Shown in pieces: positions 1 through 11,892 of a stretch of 64,000 nucleotides of DNA. The notes beneath the pieces were generated by a model. That model did not search any database. It had not been told where the DNA came from and worked only from the letters and a program-made list of their open reading frames with translations. The position numbers and the translations under genes are program-made. The stretch's first letter is position 1. Every line of letters begins with the position of its first letter. Origin of the DNA: Rhodamnia argentea (lineage: Eukaryota; Streptophyta; Magnoliopsida; Myrtales; Myrtaceae); the NCBI RefSeq assembly GCF_020921035.1, contig NC_063156.1, positions 23,050,283-23,114,282 of the forward strand, read 5' to 3'.

Positions 1-172
1 AAAATATATATATATCTTCAAAAAGCAAAATAGCAGGTTTGTCTTGCATTTTCCTTATTTATTAATGTTGTCATTCGAAGAAGTCCCTTGAAGATTGGCT
101 AATTACACGAACACCCACCAATTTCGATAATCGACCGTGTCGTCCTTATTATTGATTGGGTCTTCTAATTGA

Positions 173-2110
173 GGGAAAATTATCAAAACAGTCATAAACC
201 TATTGCCATCGTGCCAATAAAATTCTAAAACTTTTTTTTTGCCGATTAAGTCCTAAGTCTTTTGTAATTGTGCTAATTCAGTCCATTTGACCGGTCGGCG
301 TTGACGTGATAATTTTTTAAATATATGTTTTAAATATTTTTTATTTTTTAATAGCTTTTCTTATGTCTTTCTTTTAGTTTTCTTTATTTTTAGGGTTTAG
401 GCCAACAATCATGCCTACCACCGGCCGGCGTCAACAAGGTCGCTAGCCTTCGATCGAGGGCTCGTGACTGTCGCACATCACGCAGATCCGGGCAAGGGCC
501 GTGGTTTGAGCTGTAACGTCCCGTGGCGCAGCCATACCTTACTAGTTACGCATTCTTCTTTAATATGATAACACATATAGAGTATTCGGCGCATGCGAAA
601 GACTATACGAGAACATTCAAACGGCCATTGAAGAACATACAAGTGCATAACACACTAGTAGGACACGCCTAGAGGGTATGGCCTTACTAAGGTTTCACTA
701 CTTGTAATACCAAATAATCACCGATTTCACAAAATATTATTTTATATAATAGATAATCGTTTATGTACATCAGCCTTTTAACAGCAAACACAAGAGGGTA
801 CACTAGGAGGATTCGAGCGGTATCCACTACTCCCGAGTACTATCTAATACCATTATCATACTCCAATGCCACCACTATTATCCGAAACCACAAGAACCCG
901 GATGTCCGAAAAGAGGTCAACAACGAAAGGGTGAGTCGAAGCTCGGCAAGTACAAAGCTAACATGCCGACAGTTGGCCTATCAATCATCCAGCAAGCAAG
1001 CAACGCATATCAACCATAGCAGGGCAAATAAAACCAATGAATCGAAGGGACCAAACCATCCAAGCTAACAACGCCAATATCAAGTCTCTTATACACGGCC
1101 GCCACGGTCCACTGCCCAATTCGACGATACGCGAGTAAATCTCACTCACCCAATAATAAAACACCTCAATTATACCTAGAGATACGACATGCAAAGTAAT
1201 CAAACACCCTTCGTGCCAAAATCGAACTTTTTCGTCCCAGACAACCTCAATCTACGCTCACTCGACGATCCATCGATCGATTCCACTAATCTAACACTTG
1301 AGGAAGTCCATCATACGAGCAGAATCTACATGCAAAGAAGATCGATAAACCAAGCAATCAACGACTTAGAATTCTACTCACCTTAAAATACTATGCTCAG
1401 AGACGATTTGCAGCCACCACAAGCTTGGGCTCGCCTTGCTCCCTTCCTTCACACTGCCGAATGAGAGACGAGAGAGAGTGGGCGAGATGGTGCTCGAGTC
1501 AGTGAGAGGGAGAACGAGCAAGAGTGTCGTCGAGAGGGGAAGAGCTGAGAGGAAAAATGAGAGAGAGAGAGAGCGGGTGCCACGTGTCCTTTGGTCCGTC
1601 GCCAAGTGTCGAGCAATGGAGGATCCACTTGTCTCGGCCCACTATGTACACATTTATTAGTTGTACTAATTTTTCACATAAGAAAGCCCTTTAATACACT
1701 ACACTAGTGATTTAATAACTCTCAATGTCACTTTCACCACGAATTCAAGCCTATATGTACTACCCTGCTTATAAACTTAGCCTAGCGAAAATCGAGATGT
1801 TACAGTCGTACAAGCGAGGGCTTGTGGCTGGGCAAGGATCAAGAGCTCTCGTCGGCCCTTAGCTGGTAGCTAGTAGGGCTGCTGGCCCAAACCGTTAGAA
1901 AAAAGAGAATTAAAAAAAAAAAAAAGGAAAAAATGTTATTCAATTTTTTTAGAAAATAATAAAATATCATTAAAAAATTATCATGTCAATGTCGGCAGCT
2001 AAATGGATTGATTTAGCACAATCGCAAAACTTTTAGGACTTAAAAAAAAAACGGATTATGACCGAATTGACACAATTGTAACAGATTTTGGACTTTTTCT
2101 CATGATTTCC
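173..2110. mobile_element. Fold-back DNA element with repeated-unit arms (interrupted)
   Basis: The left edge (from 173) and the reverse complement of the right edge (to 2110) match over about 150 bp. Both start with a 'ggaaa..tcataa/gtccaaa' type end. They continue through two or three ~30-bp units of the form 'tcctaa..ttttgtaattg' and 'tgctaattcagtccattt', then a 'ggtcggcgttgacgtgat'-like stretch. The inside is G+C rich (about 405-505 and 1805-1885). It is split by the LTR-like insert at 512-1804. No transposase frame is visible, so the element is non-autonomous. The ends are placed by eye, and I could not find a convincing target-site duplication. Confidence 0.7.
512..1804. mobile_element. 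Possible solo LTR inserted in the fold-back element
   Basis: This 1.29-kb block starts 'tgtaacgtcccg' and ends 'cgagatgttaca'. That is the TG...CA form of a plant LTR, with the imperfect inverted end TGTAAC/GTTACA. It interrupts the G+C-rich core of the surrounding fold-back element. No gag or pol frame lies inside; the short open frames are random. The adjoining bases do not form a clear 5-bp duplication (tgagc against gtcgt), so the call rests on the ends and on the interruption only. Orientation is not determined. Confidence 0.4.
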
Positions 2111-2455
2111 ACTTTGATTGAGAGACCAGCGTCTTCATTCTTCTCATTCAATTTCATTACAATATACAAGGCTTAAGATTTGTCTAATCTCATATCTCTA
2201 GTTGATTTTTTAAAATCCATTATTTCTCTCTAACATATTCATTATAATCTGCTAAAAATACTTTCGCTTCTGAATGATCTTTTGCTTGTGGACAGGTGGC
2301 AGGTTGATTTCGGCCGGGGTTGACCGATCATGCGTCCAAGATTCGATCATGCCTCTGCATGTTTTCTTCCGATGAAAAGATGCAATTTTTTGTTTTCTAA
2401 ATAATATTCTTTTGATAGGTCGTCCAAGCTACCAACCATGATGTTGGGACATTTA

Positions 2456-3488
2456 GGACCTGCATGAGAACCATTCCGATTCTCTGGAACAAAAAAAAAA
2501 CGAAAATTATGTTTGGTAACGTAAATGATTCTGATTCTGATTAAGTTCCCGGAACTAGTTTTAGAGCAAAATCTAGAACAAAAAAAAAATTGGTTCTAGA
2601 AAAAAGAATCATTTTTTGGAATTACAAAACAGAATGAAGTCTCACATCTCTCACTTTTCCCTTTCAATTCTCTCGTCACTCTTCCCCTGTCCTAATAAAA
2701 ATAAAATAAAAATAAAAAAATTCGAAAAAATTGAATTTTTTTTTTTAAATACAAAAAAATTTAGAAAATCCCTAAAAATAGAAGAAGCTTAGATTGGACT
2801 AGTTTGACCTCATTTTCATAAATTTGGGCCTAAATTTACTAAATTTCACTCTTCCGCAAAAAATGTCGCGAGAAGATGAGGGCATCCAACATGCGAATGA
2901 TAACATATATACTCGTAGTCACGCGTCACAAAATGTGACCATCTGCACGTGGAGTTGGAGCCAAACACCGACTTGGATTTAGGATAGAAGCTACAAATGA
3001 CTTGTACTTCGTATCAATAAAGATATTTTTTTTTCAGTGGATAATTTGGTTATTCAGCTGCTATATTTGTATATATTTTGGACAACGCAACATTTAAAGA
3101 AAAAAAACGAGTTCTTAATATGGGAACTATCCCATGCTTAAATCGAACTTCAAACGTCATGTATTAAAAATTGTGTTTCATTTATGACATACTAAAAAAA
3201 TAATATATTTTAAATTATTTAAGTATGCATTGAAAATTAGTCTTCAATTTAGGATGAAATTTAACTACATAGTTATTTGACTTAAATGAAAAAAAAATTA
3301 GAAATAGAAATAGTTTTTCAAAGCAGAAATTTTGTACAGTTATTAATCGCATTTCTATTCCAGGAACATAAATTTTGAGCAGCTATCAAACGCGTTCCGA
3401 TTCTCTAAACTCATTCGGGACTAAAATCAGAAAATATTATTTTAATCAGAATCGGTTTTTTGGAATAGAATGATTACCATGCACAACC
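2456..3488. mobile_element. PIF/Harbinger-like non-autonomous element, copy A
   Basis: The terminal inverted repeats are GGACCTGCATGAGAACCATTC at the left and GGTTGTGCATGGTAATCATTC when the right end is reverse-complemented. The element is flanked by TTA on both sides, the 3-bp target of PIF/Harbinger (Tourist-like) elements. The interior is AT rich and has no transposase. Bases 2640-2850 match 39790-40020 closely (for example 'gaaaatccctaaaaatagaa'), so copy B at 39603-41000 is the same family. Confidence 0.75.
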
Positions 3489-3664
3489 TTATTTTTTGAA
3501 ATTCTATATGTTTTAAATAAATTGACCAATGGGCGATTGGTGCGAGTCGTAATATCATTAGAATCTGTGAGCCCACGAAAGACGGTGCGATATCGTTAAC
3601 TCAGTAATGTCGCGAATTATATGTGACCACGTGGCTTAAAATTCCTCATTAATCGTAGAAAACG

Positions 3665-4210
3665 AAGCGCAATCATGCGTCATCAAATCAAATAATTTAG
3701 AAAGAAAGCGAAGTGCCACCCAAATCACTTGATTAATGAAGGAGCTTCCACTAATTTAGAAAGAAAACGAAGTGCCACCCAAATCACTTTTAGTGACTAA
3801 TGAAGGAGTTTCCACTACTAAAATACATTTTCAATGATTTAATTTTTTTGCTATGAATTTAAATTGGATAGCTGTGACGTATCGAACTTAGTCTTTGCTG
3901 CTGTTCTTATCTTTGCTAGCCCGAAAAAAGAACAAAAATCAGATATTGCATATGACAATAAGAATGAAGATGTTAACAATTGGAAAATGTTAAAACTGTC
4001 CGGGTAATCATGCAAAATTTAGTACGACCAAATGACAGCTTCAGAATTAGGAAAATTATGTACATGATTATATGTAGGACCACAACTTGCCTTAATATCA
4101 CACGCATCCATGATCTTTTGTGTGACTTGTCCGATTGAAATCCGCAATCTAATTTGTTAGGACTAAAATGGCAAAACGTCCTATTGGAACTCGCATGACA
4201 AGGGGATCCT
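3665..4210. repeat. Dispersed duplicated block, copy 1
   Basis: This stretch resembles 6000-6610 in order and orientation. Both have a 'catgcgtcatcaaat'-like start, the words 'gaaagaaaacgaagtgccac' and 'tgactaatgaaggagttt', and later 'tatcacacgcatccatgat' and 'aaaatggcaaaacgtc'. In this copy the 'aagtgccacccaaatcactt' segment also occurs twice in tandem (about 3700-3790). No coding frame is apparent. The identity of the block is unknown; it may be a worn transposon or a local duplication. Confidence 0.55.
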
Positions 4211-4334
4211 CATTGCTTCTATGATTTCATATGGTTACAACGATAGACAATGTCACTTGCAGCCGGCCATTTGACTTTGAAAAGACAAGACAGAAAGCCA
4301 TAAATGTAGTCCGGCTTGAAATCATTTAGGATAA

Positions 4335-4560
4335 ATGGCTAAAATAACCTTTTAACTTTGACCCAATATATAGTATTGTACTTGAATTTTTAATTTATTT
4401 AGTGTGGTAATTGAATTTTAGCCCGACGTGCAATGTCGTCCTTAAACTTTTAATATATTCAATGTTGTCATTGGACTTTTGGTACATGTAAAATTTAATC
4501 TATGAACGTATTCAATGTTGTTCCCAAACTTTTGGTGCATTTAAATGAAGAATGTACAAC
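4335..4560. repeat. Tandem ~70-bp units resembling one arm of a fold-back element
   Basis: Repeated phrases such as 'aattgaattttagcccgacg', 'ccttaaacttttaatatatt' and 'caatgttgtcattggac' recur about every 70 bp. This resembles the unit-built arms of the fold-back elements nearby, but no matching inverted arm is seen to the right. It may be a half element. Confidence 0.4.
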
Positions 4561-4725
4561 AATTTTTTGAACGTTGATATTCACGGAAAAATTACTTTTT
4601 TGCGCTTTTAAAAGATATTAACATAGTTCAACAAAACCGTTTACGCATTTCAATAAATACAATAGATAGAGATAGGCAGGAAATCAATGCTTTGAAATTC
4701 CACCATCAAATGCATGCCAAAATGT

Positions 4726-5647
4726 GGCAAAAGTACACTTTTAGTGCCAAAAATTGTGTATGAAGATTATTTTGGTGCCAAAAAGTTTCATTCGGATCAC
4801 TTAAGTGTCAAATTTTTTAAAAAGCGATCATTCCAATTTGGTCCTTTGGAATTACGAGGTGGCATTATTTTATAAATATTTGACCCTAAGTTGGCTCCCG
4901 CGAGGTCCAATCAGCAATTAAAAAGGTAAAAATTTAAAATACAAATACTAATACTAACTTAATTAGTTAAAAAAATAAATGAAATATAAAATTTGGAAAA
5001 AAAATATAAATTTGATCTAAAATAAACTAAAAATTCAGTTAAAAATTAACAAAATAAAGTAAAAACTAAAAAAAAAGAAGGTCTCAAAACTAGAGAGGGT
5101 CGGCCGCCAATGGTGGCCCTCGGCTCACCTGCGGCTGGTGGGGTTCGCCGGCCCCTACCTGGGGCTCGGGGACCCCCACCGGCCATGCCCCACCGCCGCT
5201 GGCCATTGTTAGTGCTGTGGGGGCAGCGGTGGCGAGGGCTTGTGAAAGCCCTCGCCGCATGGTAAACTATAAACTTCTTCTTTTTTATTTAATTTAATTT
5301 TTTTCGTTAAATCTTAAACTGTTTTTAATTTTATTTTAAATAAAATCTGTATTTTAAAAGAATTTATTTTTAGCTAATTTTTAAATTTGAATTTAATGTT
5401 TTAAATTTATTTTAAAGTGTAAAAGTCCATGTGGCAGCCCACGTGGACTTCTTCTTTTTTTTAAATGTCATTTTTCATTAAAAAATAATTATTAATGACA
5501 CGTGCCAATTTTGACCAGAAATTATCATCGGAGGCATCAAAGTGATCCTTTTTGTTTTCGACTTGGCACTAAAATGATCTAATTGAAATTTTTGGCACCA
5601 AAGTGATCTCCGTACACAACTTTTGGCACTAAAAGTGTACTTTTGCC
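4726..5647. mobile_element. Fold-back DNA element, 922 bp, long exact terminal repeat
   Basis: The left end (GGCAAAAGTACACTTTTAGT, then GCCAAAA) is repeated exactly, inverted, at the right end for about 27 bp. After that both arms continue with diverged units ('ttttggtgccaaaaagtttc' against 'tggcaccaaagtgatctc'). The centre (about 5095-5265) is strongly G+C rich, with 'cggctggtggggttcgccgg'. There is no open frame of note. I did not find a target duplication. The exact ends suggest it is younger than its neighbours. Confidence 0.75.
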
Positions 5648-5659
5648 TCTAAACTTATT

Positions 5660-5996
5660 CTAGAGGTGGATTCGCAAGCTGCTATTTCATTGCTCCGGAA
5701 ATCTACACCATCTCTCAACTTTGGTGACACGCTCATTGCTCATATTCAAAAGCTTTTATTATATTTCTAGCAAATTTTTGCATAATTTTATGAAAGGAAA
5801 CTCATGTGCTGATTGGTTAGCAAATTGGATCATTCACTCTTGTGATGTGAATGACATCTTAGTTTGAAATAGGCCACCGAGAGATTTGATTTCTTCATTG
5901 TTACGAGATCGGGTTGGATCAAGTTTCGTTAGCCGAGTTCTGGCATAACTTTTGAATTTCGCCCCTTTCATTATCAAGAAAAAAAAAAGAAAACGA
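5660..5996 (+). pseudogene. 3' end of a LINE: RNase H relic plus poly(A)
   Basis: Plus-strand translation gives broken pieces typical of the RNase H tail of plant LINE (non-LTR) polyproteins. They are LEVDSQAAISLL, then after a stop GNSCADWLANW, then PPRDLISSLLRDRVG. In the family these are the 'VEVDS' acidic residue region and the 'AN.CADWLA' helix. An A-rich tail (about 5978-5996) follows directly, as expected for a LINE 3' end. In-frame stops show it is dead. The piece starts 13 bp after the fold-back element, so that insertion may mark the break. Confidence 0.65.
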
Positions 5997-5999
5997 ACC

Positions 6000-6610
6000 A
6001 GAGTCGTGCGTCGTCAAATGGAATGATTTAGAAAGAAAACGAAGTGCCACCCGAACCACTTGTGGTGACTAATGGAGGAGTTTCCACCGCTTACCTCTTT
6101 CAACGCATTATAATTTGCACAAGCATTCAAATTGAACAAGCATGGTGCCCTGCCCATGGTCTGTGCCAGTGTTGTTATCCATTCCGAAAAATGAATTAGG
6201 TATTTTGCGATGTTGAACTTTGAGAAAGGCTAAAGGTTGGGGCAATCGCGGGATGACCGCTTTCGAATCGCGATGGTCGCCTATTTGTTGTTCGATCATA
6301 TGTAGAACCGTAACTGTTGATGGTTCGTTCCTAAAACAAATAAGGTGATGCCTTCTTTCTTGTTCCACTTAGGAAAGACGGGAGAGCGGAGCTTAATATA
6401 TTAGTGAAAGACTTTTCTAGCCTTTCAAACGAATTCTTCCCATTCTATCATTAAATTTCTCGGTGGCAACTCGTATTGATATCACACGCATCAATGACCT
6501 TTCACGTAACTTGGCCGATAAAAATGTGATATCGAAATTCGAACTCGCTCAAACAAAAATGGCAAGACGTCGAATTCAAACTCCCACCGATAAAGAGGAT
6601 CGCGGTATCT
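6000..6610. repeat. Dispersed duplicated block, copy 2
   Basis: Partner of 3665-4210 (see there), about 2.35 kb away in the same orientation. The similarity is patchy, with unrelated or strongly diverged sequence in the middle (about 6100-6400). No credible gene is seen here. From 6611 to about 7110 I see nothing beyond AT-rich sequence. Confidence 0.5.
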
Positions 6611-7109
6611 TACCCTAAGTTCATACACGCTATCTCATCTTCAAAAAGACTTGTCAACATCAATATAGATTCGGAGCATCTAAGTGATTACAATCTCTCT
6701 CTCCATAGATATGACAAGATTGAATTGAATTGCACCTACCATAATTGGAAGAGCTCGAGTCTCTCTCGCAGTTTATAAGTGAAATCACGCCCATCTCCAA
6801 TAATTTCATCGTGTCTTGATCGAGTTGCTTGCGTTAATAAGGTGGTCACTACAATCACTGCTTGCATCGAAAGAAGAAAGAAAGAAAAAGATGGCGTGAT
6901 CGTGCTTGCCCACAACGAAGAAGGTAGACAAATAAAATCCTGTGATCACGACTTTCTTCGCGGACAATAAACGATTTGGACATTTTTCTAAAAATAATGA
7001 CTTGTGTCGCTTATAAAAATAAATTAATAAAAATATATTGTCATTCTCGAAAATGTTTAAACATAAATTCTTTTTGCTAATGAAAATATTTTTAATTGAC
7101 TAATTAAAA

Positions 7110-7862
7110 TTCAAGGAGAAAATAAAAAAAAAAATTCTAAACTTATTGTGTCAACTAAGTCCCGAACATTTTGCATTTGTATCAATTTGGTCCATTCGAT
7201 AAATTTTGACTCGAAATTGCTGACGTGGATGCCGACCTATGTGGTATCATCGGTAGCGACGTAGATAATTTTTGTGTTTCTTTTTTGCTTTGTTGTATTT
7301 TTCTTTCTCTCTCTCTTTTTTTTTCCCTTCTTCCTCCCTAGTTGTCGGCCTCCTTGATGGTCGGCAGCCTACATTAGGGAAGGCCCGGCGAGGGTCGACC
7401 TTGCTGACTTGGCCTGGCTAAAAGACCCCGAAGCAAGTCGGGCACTCATACCTGTTGTTCTTCTTTGTACTTGGTTTTTTCTCCCTTCGAGTTTCGGTTT
7501 CCACCGATGCCAAACTTCGTGGTCTTTCAATCGAGCCAAGCCGGCAAGGTGCGACCTTGCCGGATCTTTGTTGCCGATCGCCGGCCATCGAGGAGGCCGA
7601 TGATCAAGGAGGAAGAAGGACAAAAAAAATAGAGAAAGAAAAAAAAAGTAAAAATGTGCTTAAAAAATTTAAAAAAGTCGTCAATGTATATAAATTTACG
7701 CCAGCGATGATGATGCCATGTAGGCCGGTCGGCGTCCAAGTCGTCTATTTTTTTTGTCAAAATTGGCCGAAATGATTGGATTTGCACAAATGCAAAATGT
7801 TTAGGACTGAATTGGCACAATTGTAATATGTTTAGAACTTTTTTGGTAATTTTTTCAAAATT
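7110..7862. mobile_element. Fold-back DNA element, ~750 bp, palindromic to its core
   Basis: The outer arms carry units such as 'aagtcccgaacattttgcat' on the left and 'ttaggactgaattggcacaa' on the right, which are inverted copies of each other. The inverted match continues into the G+C-rich centre. There 'cttcttcctccctagttg', 'tcggcctccttgatggtcgg' on the left pairs with 'ggccgatgatcaaggaggaa' on the right. Frames on both strands are open here because the sequence is palindromic and G+C rich; none looks like a gene. The right arm also forms the start of the tandem duplication at 7702. Confidence 0.7.
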
Positions 7863-8998
7863 CAAGTGATATAAGTAATACTTTTAGGAAAAGAATTTTT
7901 TGAATGATTCATTTTCCACGAAACATATGGAGCCTAAATATTGCAAAAGGAATATTAATACTATCGAGATGTTGAGTTGTAAAAGGAAAGCGTGATAAGC
8001 GATTTAATTAATTAAGGTATAATATACTCTCGTGTCAAGAAATTAGAAGAAGTACAGGTCATAAACTCTTGTTTTATAATGAATTGGATCGCTTGTCAAT
8101 CGCACGAGATCCACAAGGACTTATTACCATTTATCGTGAATATAGCTGTACGCTTTGATCGCTAAATCTGAATTTTCTCGATGAATGAATTTCTCGCTGT
8201 GATTTCTCATAATGACTAGTGTATTTTTCCGAAAATCCCCATGTGGGAAGCACACCGATCATAATAAGCCCTTCAATAACCACTTAAAAATAGATCGCGA
8301 GATTAATTAGAGATGGCAATCTCTAATTTCATTACATTACATTTTCGTGAACAGAATACTTGGCCTAATGTGTGAAGAAACATCCTCCCACTTACGTAGG
8401 AGAAGTCGAAAAATCCCTCGAAATTATTAAATTCTGAATGCATATTGTTCGAGGATACTTCTCCTATCGAGATGTGGAATGGACAAGTTCAAGGTAAAAT
8501 CTAATATGATTTACACACTCGCAAAATATCAAATATATATATGGCAACATCCTAGAAAGTTCCGAACTTTTTTTTTTTTTTATCAAGTGGTTCCGAACCT
8601 TGAGCATCACACATATTCGCCATTTATTCACCACAAAGCACCCACTATCACTTGCCACTACAGCGCGTGCATTCCAAATTGGACCATCACTTATGATTCC
8701 CACCATTTTATTTCCCACTCCGATTACCACGCACCGCAGGCCACGTTAAAGATTGCAAACCCCGATTGACCGTTCCACTTAGGTAACTAATTTTTTTGTG
8801 TCCCCATAAGGCGGGACCACCTTCTATTTCGTTCGATGTGATCTCTCTCTCTCATTTTACTCTCGAGAGAAATTAGGTTCCCGACTCGTCCAGCTTCCCT
8901 CCCATCTCAATGCCATTAGGTAGGGGCGAGTGAAAAATGGGTTGCATCGCTATATCGAGCCATTTTTGGCAATTTGGTCCAGTTCATAGAGTGCTTTT
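7702..8998. repeat. Tandem duplication, copy A (1.30 kb)
   Basis: This runs from 'cagcgatgatgatgccatg' in the right arm of the fold-back element to 'gagtgctttt'. It is followed immediately by a diverged second copy at 8999-10370. Matching landmarks in the same order include 'gaaacatcctccc/gacttacg', 'accacccactatcacttgcc' and 'gtgtccccata..gcgggacc'. I see no gene in it. Confidence 0.85.
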
Positions 8999-9829
8999 CA
9001 GCGACGATGATGCTACGTTGGTCGGTCGGCGTCCAAATCGTTTATTTTCAGTCAAAATTGGCCGGAATAATTGAATGTGCACAAATACAAAAGGTTTAGG
9101 ACTAAATTGGCACAATTGCAGTATATTTATGGCTTTTTTGGTAATTTTTCCAAAATTCAAGTGATATAACTAATATTGTTAGGAAAGAAATTTTTTGAAT
9201 GATTCATTTTCCGCAAAACATACGGAACCTAAATATCGCAAAAGGAATATTACTAGTATTGAGATGTTGAGTTGTAAAAAGAAAGCGTGATAAGTGAGTT
9301 AATTAGTTAAGGTGTAATATACTCTCGTGTCAAGAAATTAGAAGAAGTACAGGTCATAAACCCTTGTTTTATAATGAAATGGATCGCTTCTCAATCCCAT
9401 GAGATCCATGAGGACTTATTGCCATTTATCGTGAATATCGATGTACGCTTCGAGATGCACTGTGATCGCTAAATCTGAATTTTCTCGATGAATGAAGTTC
9501 TCGCTATGATTTCTCCTAATGACTAGTGTATTTTTCTTAAAATCGCCGTGTGGGAAGCATGTTGATCATAATAAGCCCTTCGGTAACCACTTAAAAATAG
9601 ATCATGAGATTAATTAGAGATGGCAATCTCTAATTTCATTACATTACATTTTTGTGAACAGAATAATTGGCCTAATGTGTGAAGAAACATCCTCCGACTT
9701 ACGTAGGAGAAGCCGAAAAATCCCTCGAAATTAAAAATTCTGAATGCATATTGTTCATGGATAATTCTCCTATCGAGATGTGGAATGGACAAGTACGAGG
9801 TAAAATCTAATATGATTTACACACTTGCA

Positions 9830-9879
<50 letters not shown>

Positions 9880-10370
9880 GAACATCCTAGAAAGTCCCGA
9901 ACCTTTTTTTTTTTTTTTTTTTGGTCGAAGGAAGTCCCGAATTTTTTTTTTAATCGAGTAGTTCCGAACCTCGTGCATCACACATATTCGTCATTTATTC
10001 ACCACAAACCACCCACTATCACTTGCCACTACAGCGCGTGCAATCCAAATTGGACCACCACTTATGATTCCCACCATTTTATTTCCCACTCCGATTACCA
10101 CGCACCGCAGGCCACAATAAAGATTGCGACCCCGATTGAATGTTCCACTTAGGTAACTAATTTTTTGTGTCCCCATAGGGCGGGACCATGTTCGATTTCG
10201 TTTGATGCGATCTCTCTCTCTCTCCTTTTACTCTCGAGGGAAGTTGGGTTCTCGACTCGTCCAGTGTCCCGCCCATCTCAATGCCGCCAGGTAGGGGGCG
10301 AGTGAAAAACGGGTTGCATCCCTATATCAAGTTGTTTTTGGCAGTCTGATCCGGTTTAAAGAGTGCTTTT
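8999..10370. repeat. Tandem duplication, copy B (1.37 kb)
   Basis: Second copy of 7702-8998, joined head to tail at 8998/8999. It carries an orphan right arm of the fold-back element at its start. It is longer mainly because of a TA run (about 9837-9871) and an expanded T tract (9903-9921). The copies differ at roughly every eighth to tenth base by eye, so the duplication is old. Confidence 0.85.
9837..9871. repeat. (TA)n microsatellite
   Basis: A nearly pure run of TA dinucleotides inside duplication copy B. Copy A has only a short 'tatatata' at the matching place (about 8534), so the run expanded after the duplication. Confidence 0.9.
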
Positions 10371-10597
10371 CGTAAGGGGAAAAACATGGTTGACACAAGG
10401 AACAAATCCAACGAAAAGAATCGTGAATCTTATACTATAACCTATTAAATTTATTTTATTTGAATTTAACATTTCATATGTGGAGCGGCCTAATTCTCTT
10501 TAAATGTCATTAGGTTTGATTTTTATTTTGCGTAAATTAATGAATTGTTGTGAGAATAGCCTTTGGTTCTTTACGTGTGGGATAAGGACACTACGAG

Positions 10598-10962
10598 TGG
10601 CATAACTTTCTTGCGGCGCTTACTTGAGTGCCATGATTTTTTTTCGATCACTTGAGTGCATAATTTACGTAAGGTGTTCACTTAAATGTAATAACTTTCT
10701 TTTTCTCACTTAAGTGCCATATAACTTTTCAATCTATCACTTGAGTGCCATAAAATTTTAAAAATGTTCACCACGAGTACTATGCCACGTTGGATTTATG
10801 ACACTTGGGTGAATATTTTTTTTAAAAGTATCAGCACTTAAGTGATTGACTAAAAATTGTGACACTCGAGTGAATACTTTTTTCGGAGTTATGATACTTA
10901 AGTGGTTAGAAAAATATTATGGCACTCAAGTGAACATCGTACGAAAGTTATGACACTTATAT
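10598..10962. mobile_element. Small fold-back element made only of repeated-unit arms
   Basis: The left half repeats units like 'cttgagtgccatgatttttt' and 'cacttaagtgccatataact'. The right half, from about 10795, holds the inverted form ('ttatgacacttgggtgaata', 'gtgacactcgagtgaatact', 'tatggcactcaagtgaac'). The element is essentially two inverted arrays of ~45-bp units around a short 'tgccacgttgg' centre. It has no coding capacity. From 10963 to 11892 I see no gene or repeat that I can name. Confidence 0.7.
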
Positions 10963-11653
10963 TGTATTTATCTCTTTATGTGTTATATTTTGGCGGTTTG
11001 CCCATAATGGTGTGTGTTTGGGAGACCAAGAGGTGCATATAAATGTACCGTCTTCTTATAAATAGAGGGCGTAATTAATTTCATGATAACTATTCATTCA
11101 TGAGAAAAATGAACATATAGAAAGAGCATACATTCTCCTCTCCTTCGTAAAAATACACAGAAGGTTTTCATCTTTACTTTGAGAAAGTAATCGGCATTTA
11201 CGCTATGGAACGATAATACTTTTCTTGGGATTGTATATGGACCGTTGTGGATATGAGATTCGCCCTTTGCTCGTCAGTGAATCAACGACAACTCTCTTGT
11301 CTGCATCAAAAGGTTAGTCAATTTCTCGATGAACTCTTCCAAAATTGCGATTTTCCTAAATACCTGCTAATTTCGCATTGGAATCGGCTAAAATTCTTTC
11401 CAAGTTAGAATATACAATTGGGGTACTTTCTAAGCTAAAACAAAAACTAGAGGATAATAATCTCACAAAGCCTTACAAAGGGTTGAAAAGAATGTTTATA
11501 AATTAGAAATTCATATCTAAAGTATGATACGCAATCATAAACCAATCCCTAAAGACCAACAAGCATATTTTGGGTTTGTAAGGAAATGAGATCCCCAGTA
11601 TTAAGATACAAGAGATTCATATGAGAAAATATAAGTAAATGAGCCTCCGCTTA

Positions 11654-11788
<135 letters not shown>

Positions 11789-11892
11789 TCAATTATCTTT
11801 AACTTCTCAGCTAAATAAAAAGGAAAAGATTATTCTTATTCCGAAAGACATGCTTCCATTTAGACGGTTTCGGACCTTTAGGGCTATATTTA

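Noticed and set aside
763-1660. Several 60-100 codon frames on both strands
   Set aside because: They lie inside the LTR-like block, overlap each other, and have no family features or splice context.
7369-7865. Overlapping frames up to 112 codons on both strands
   Set aside because: They arise because the element is palindromic and G+C rich; the two strands are mirror images.
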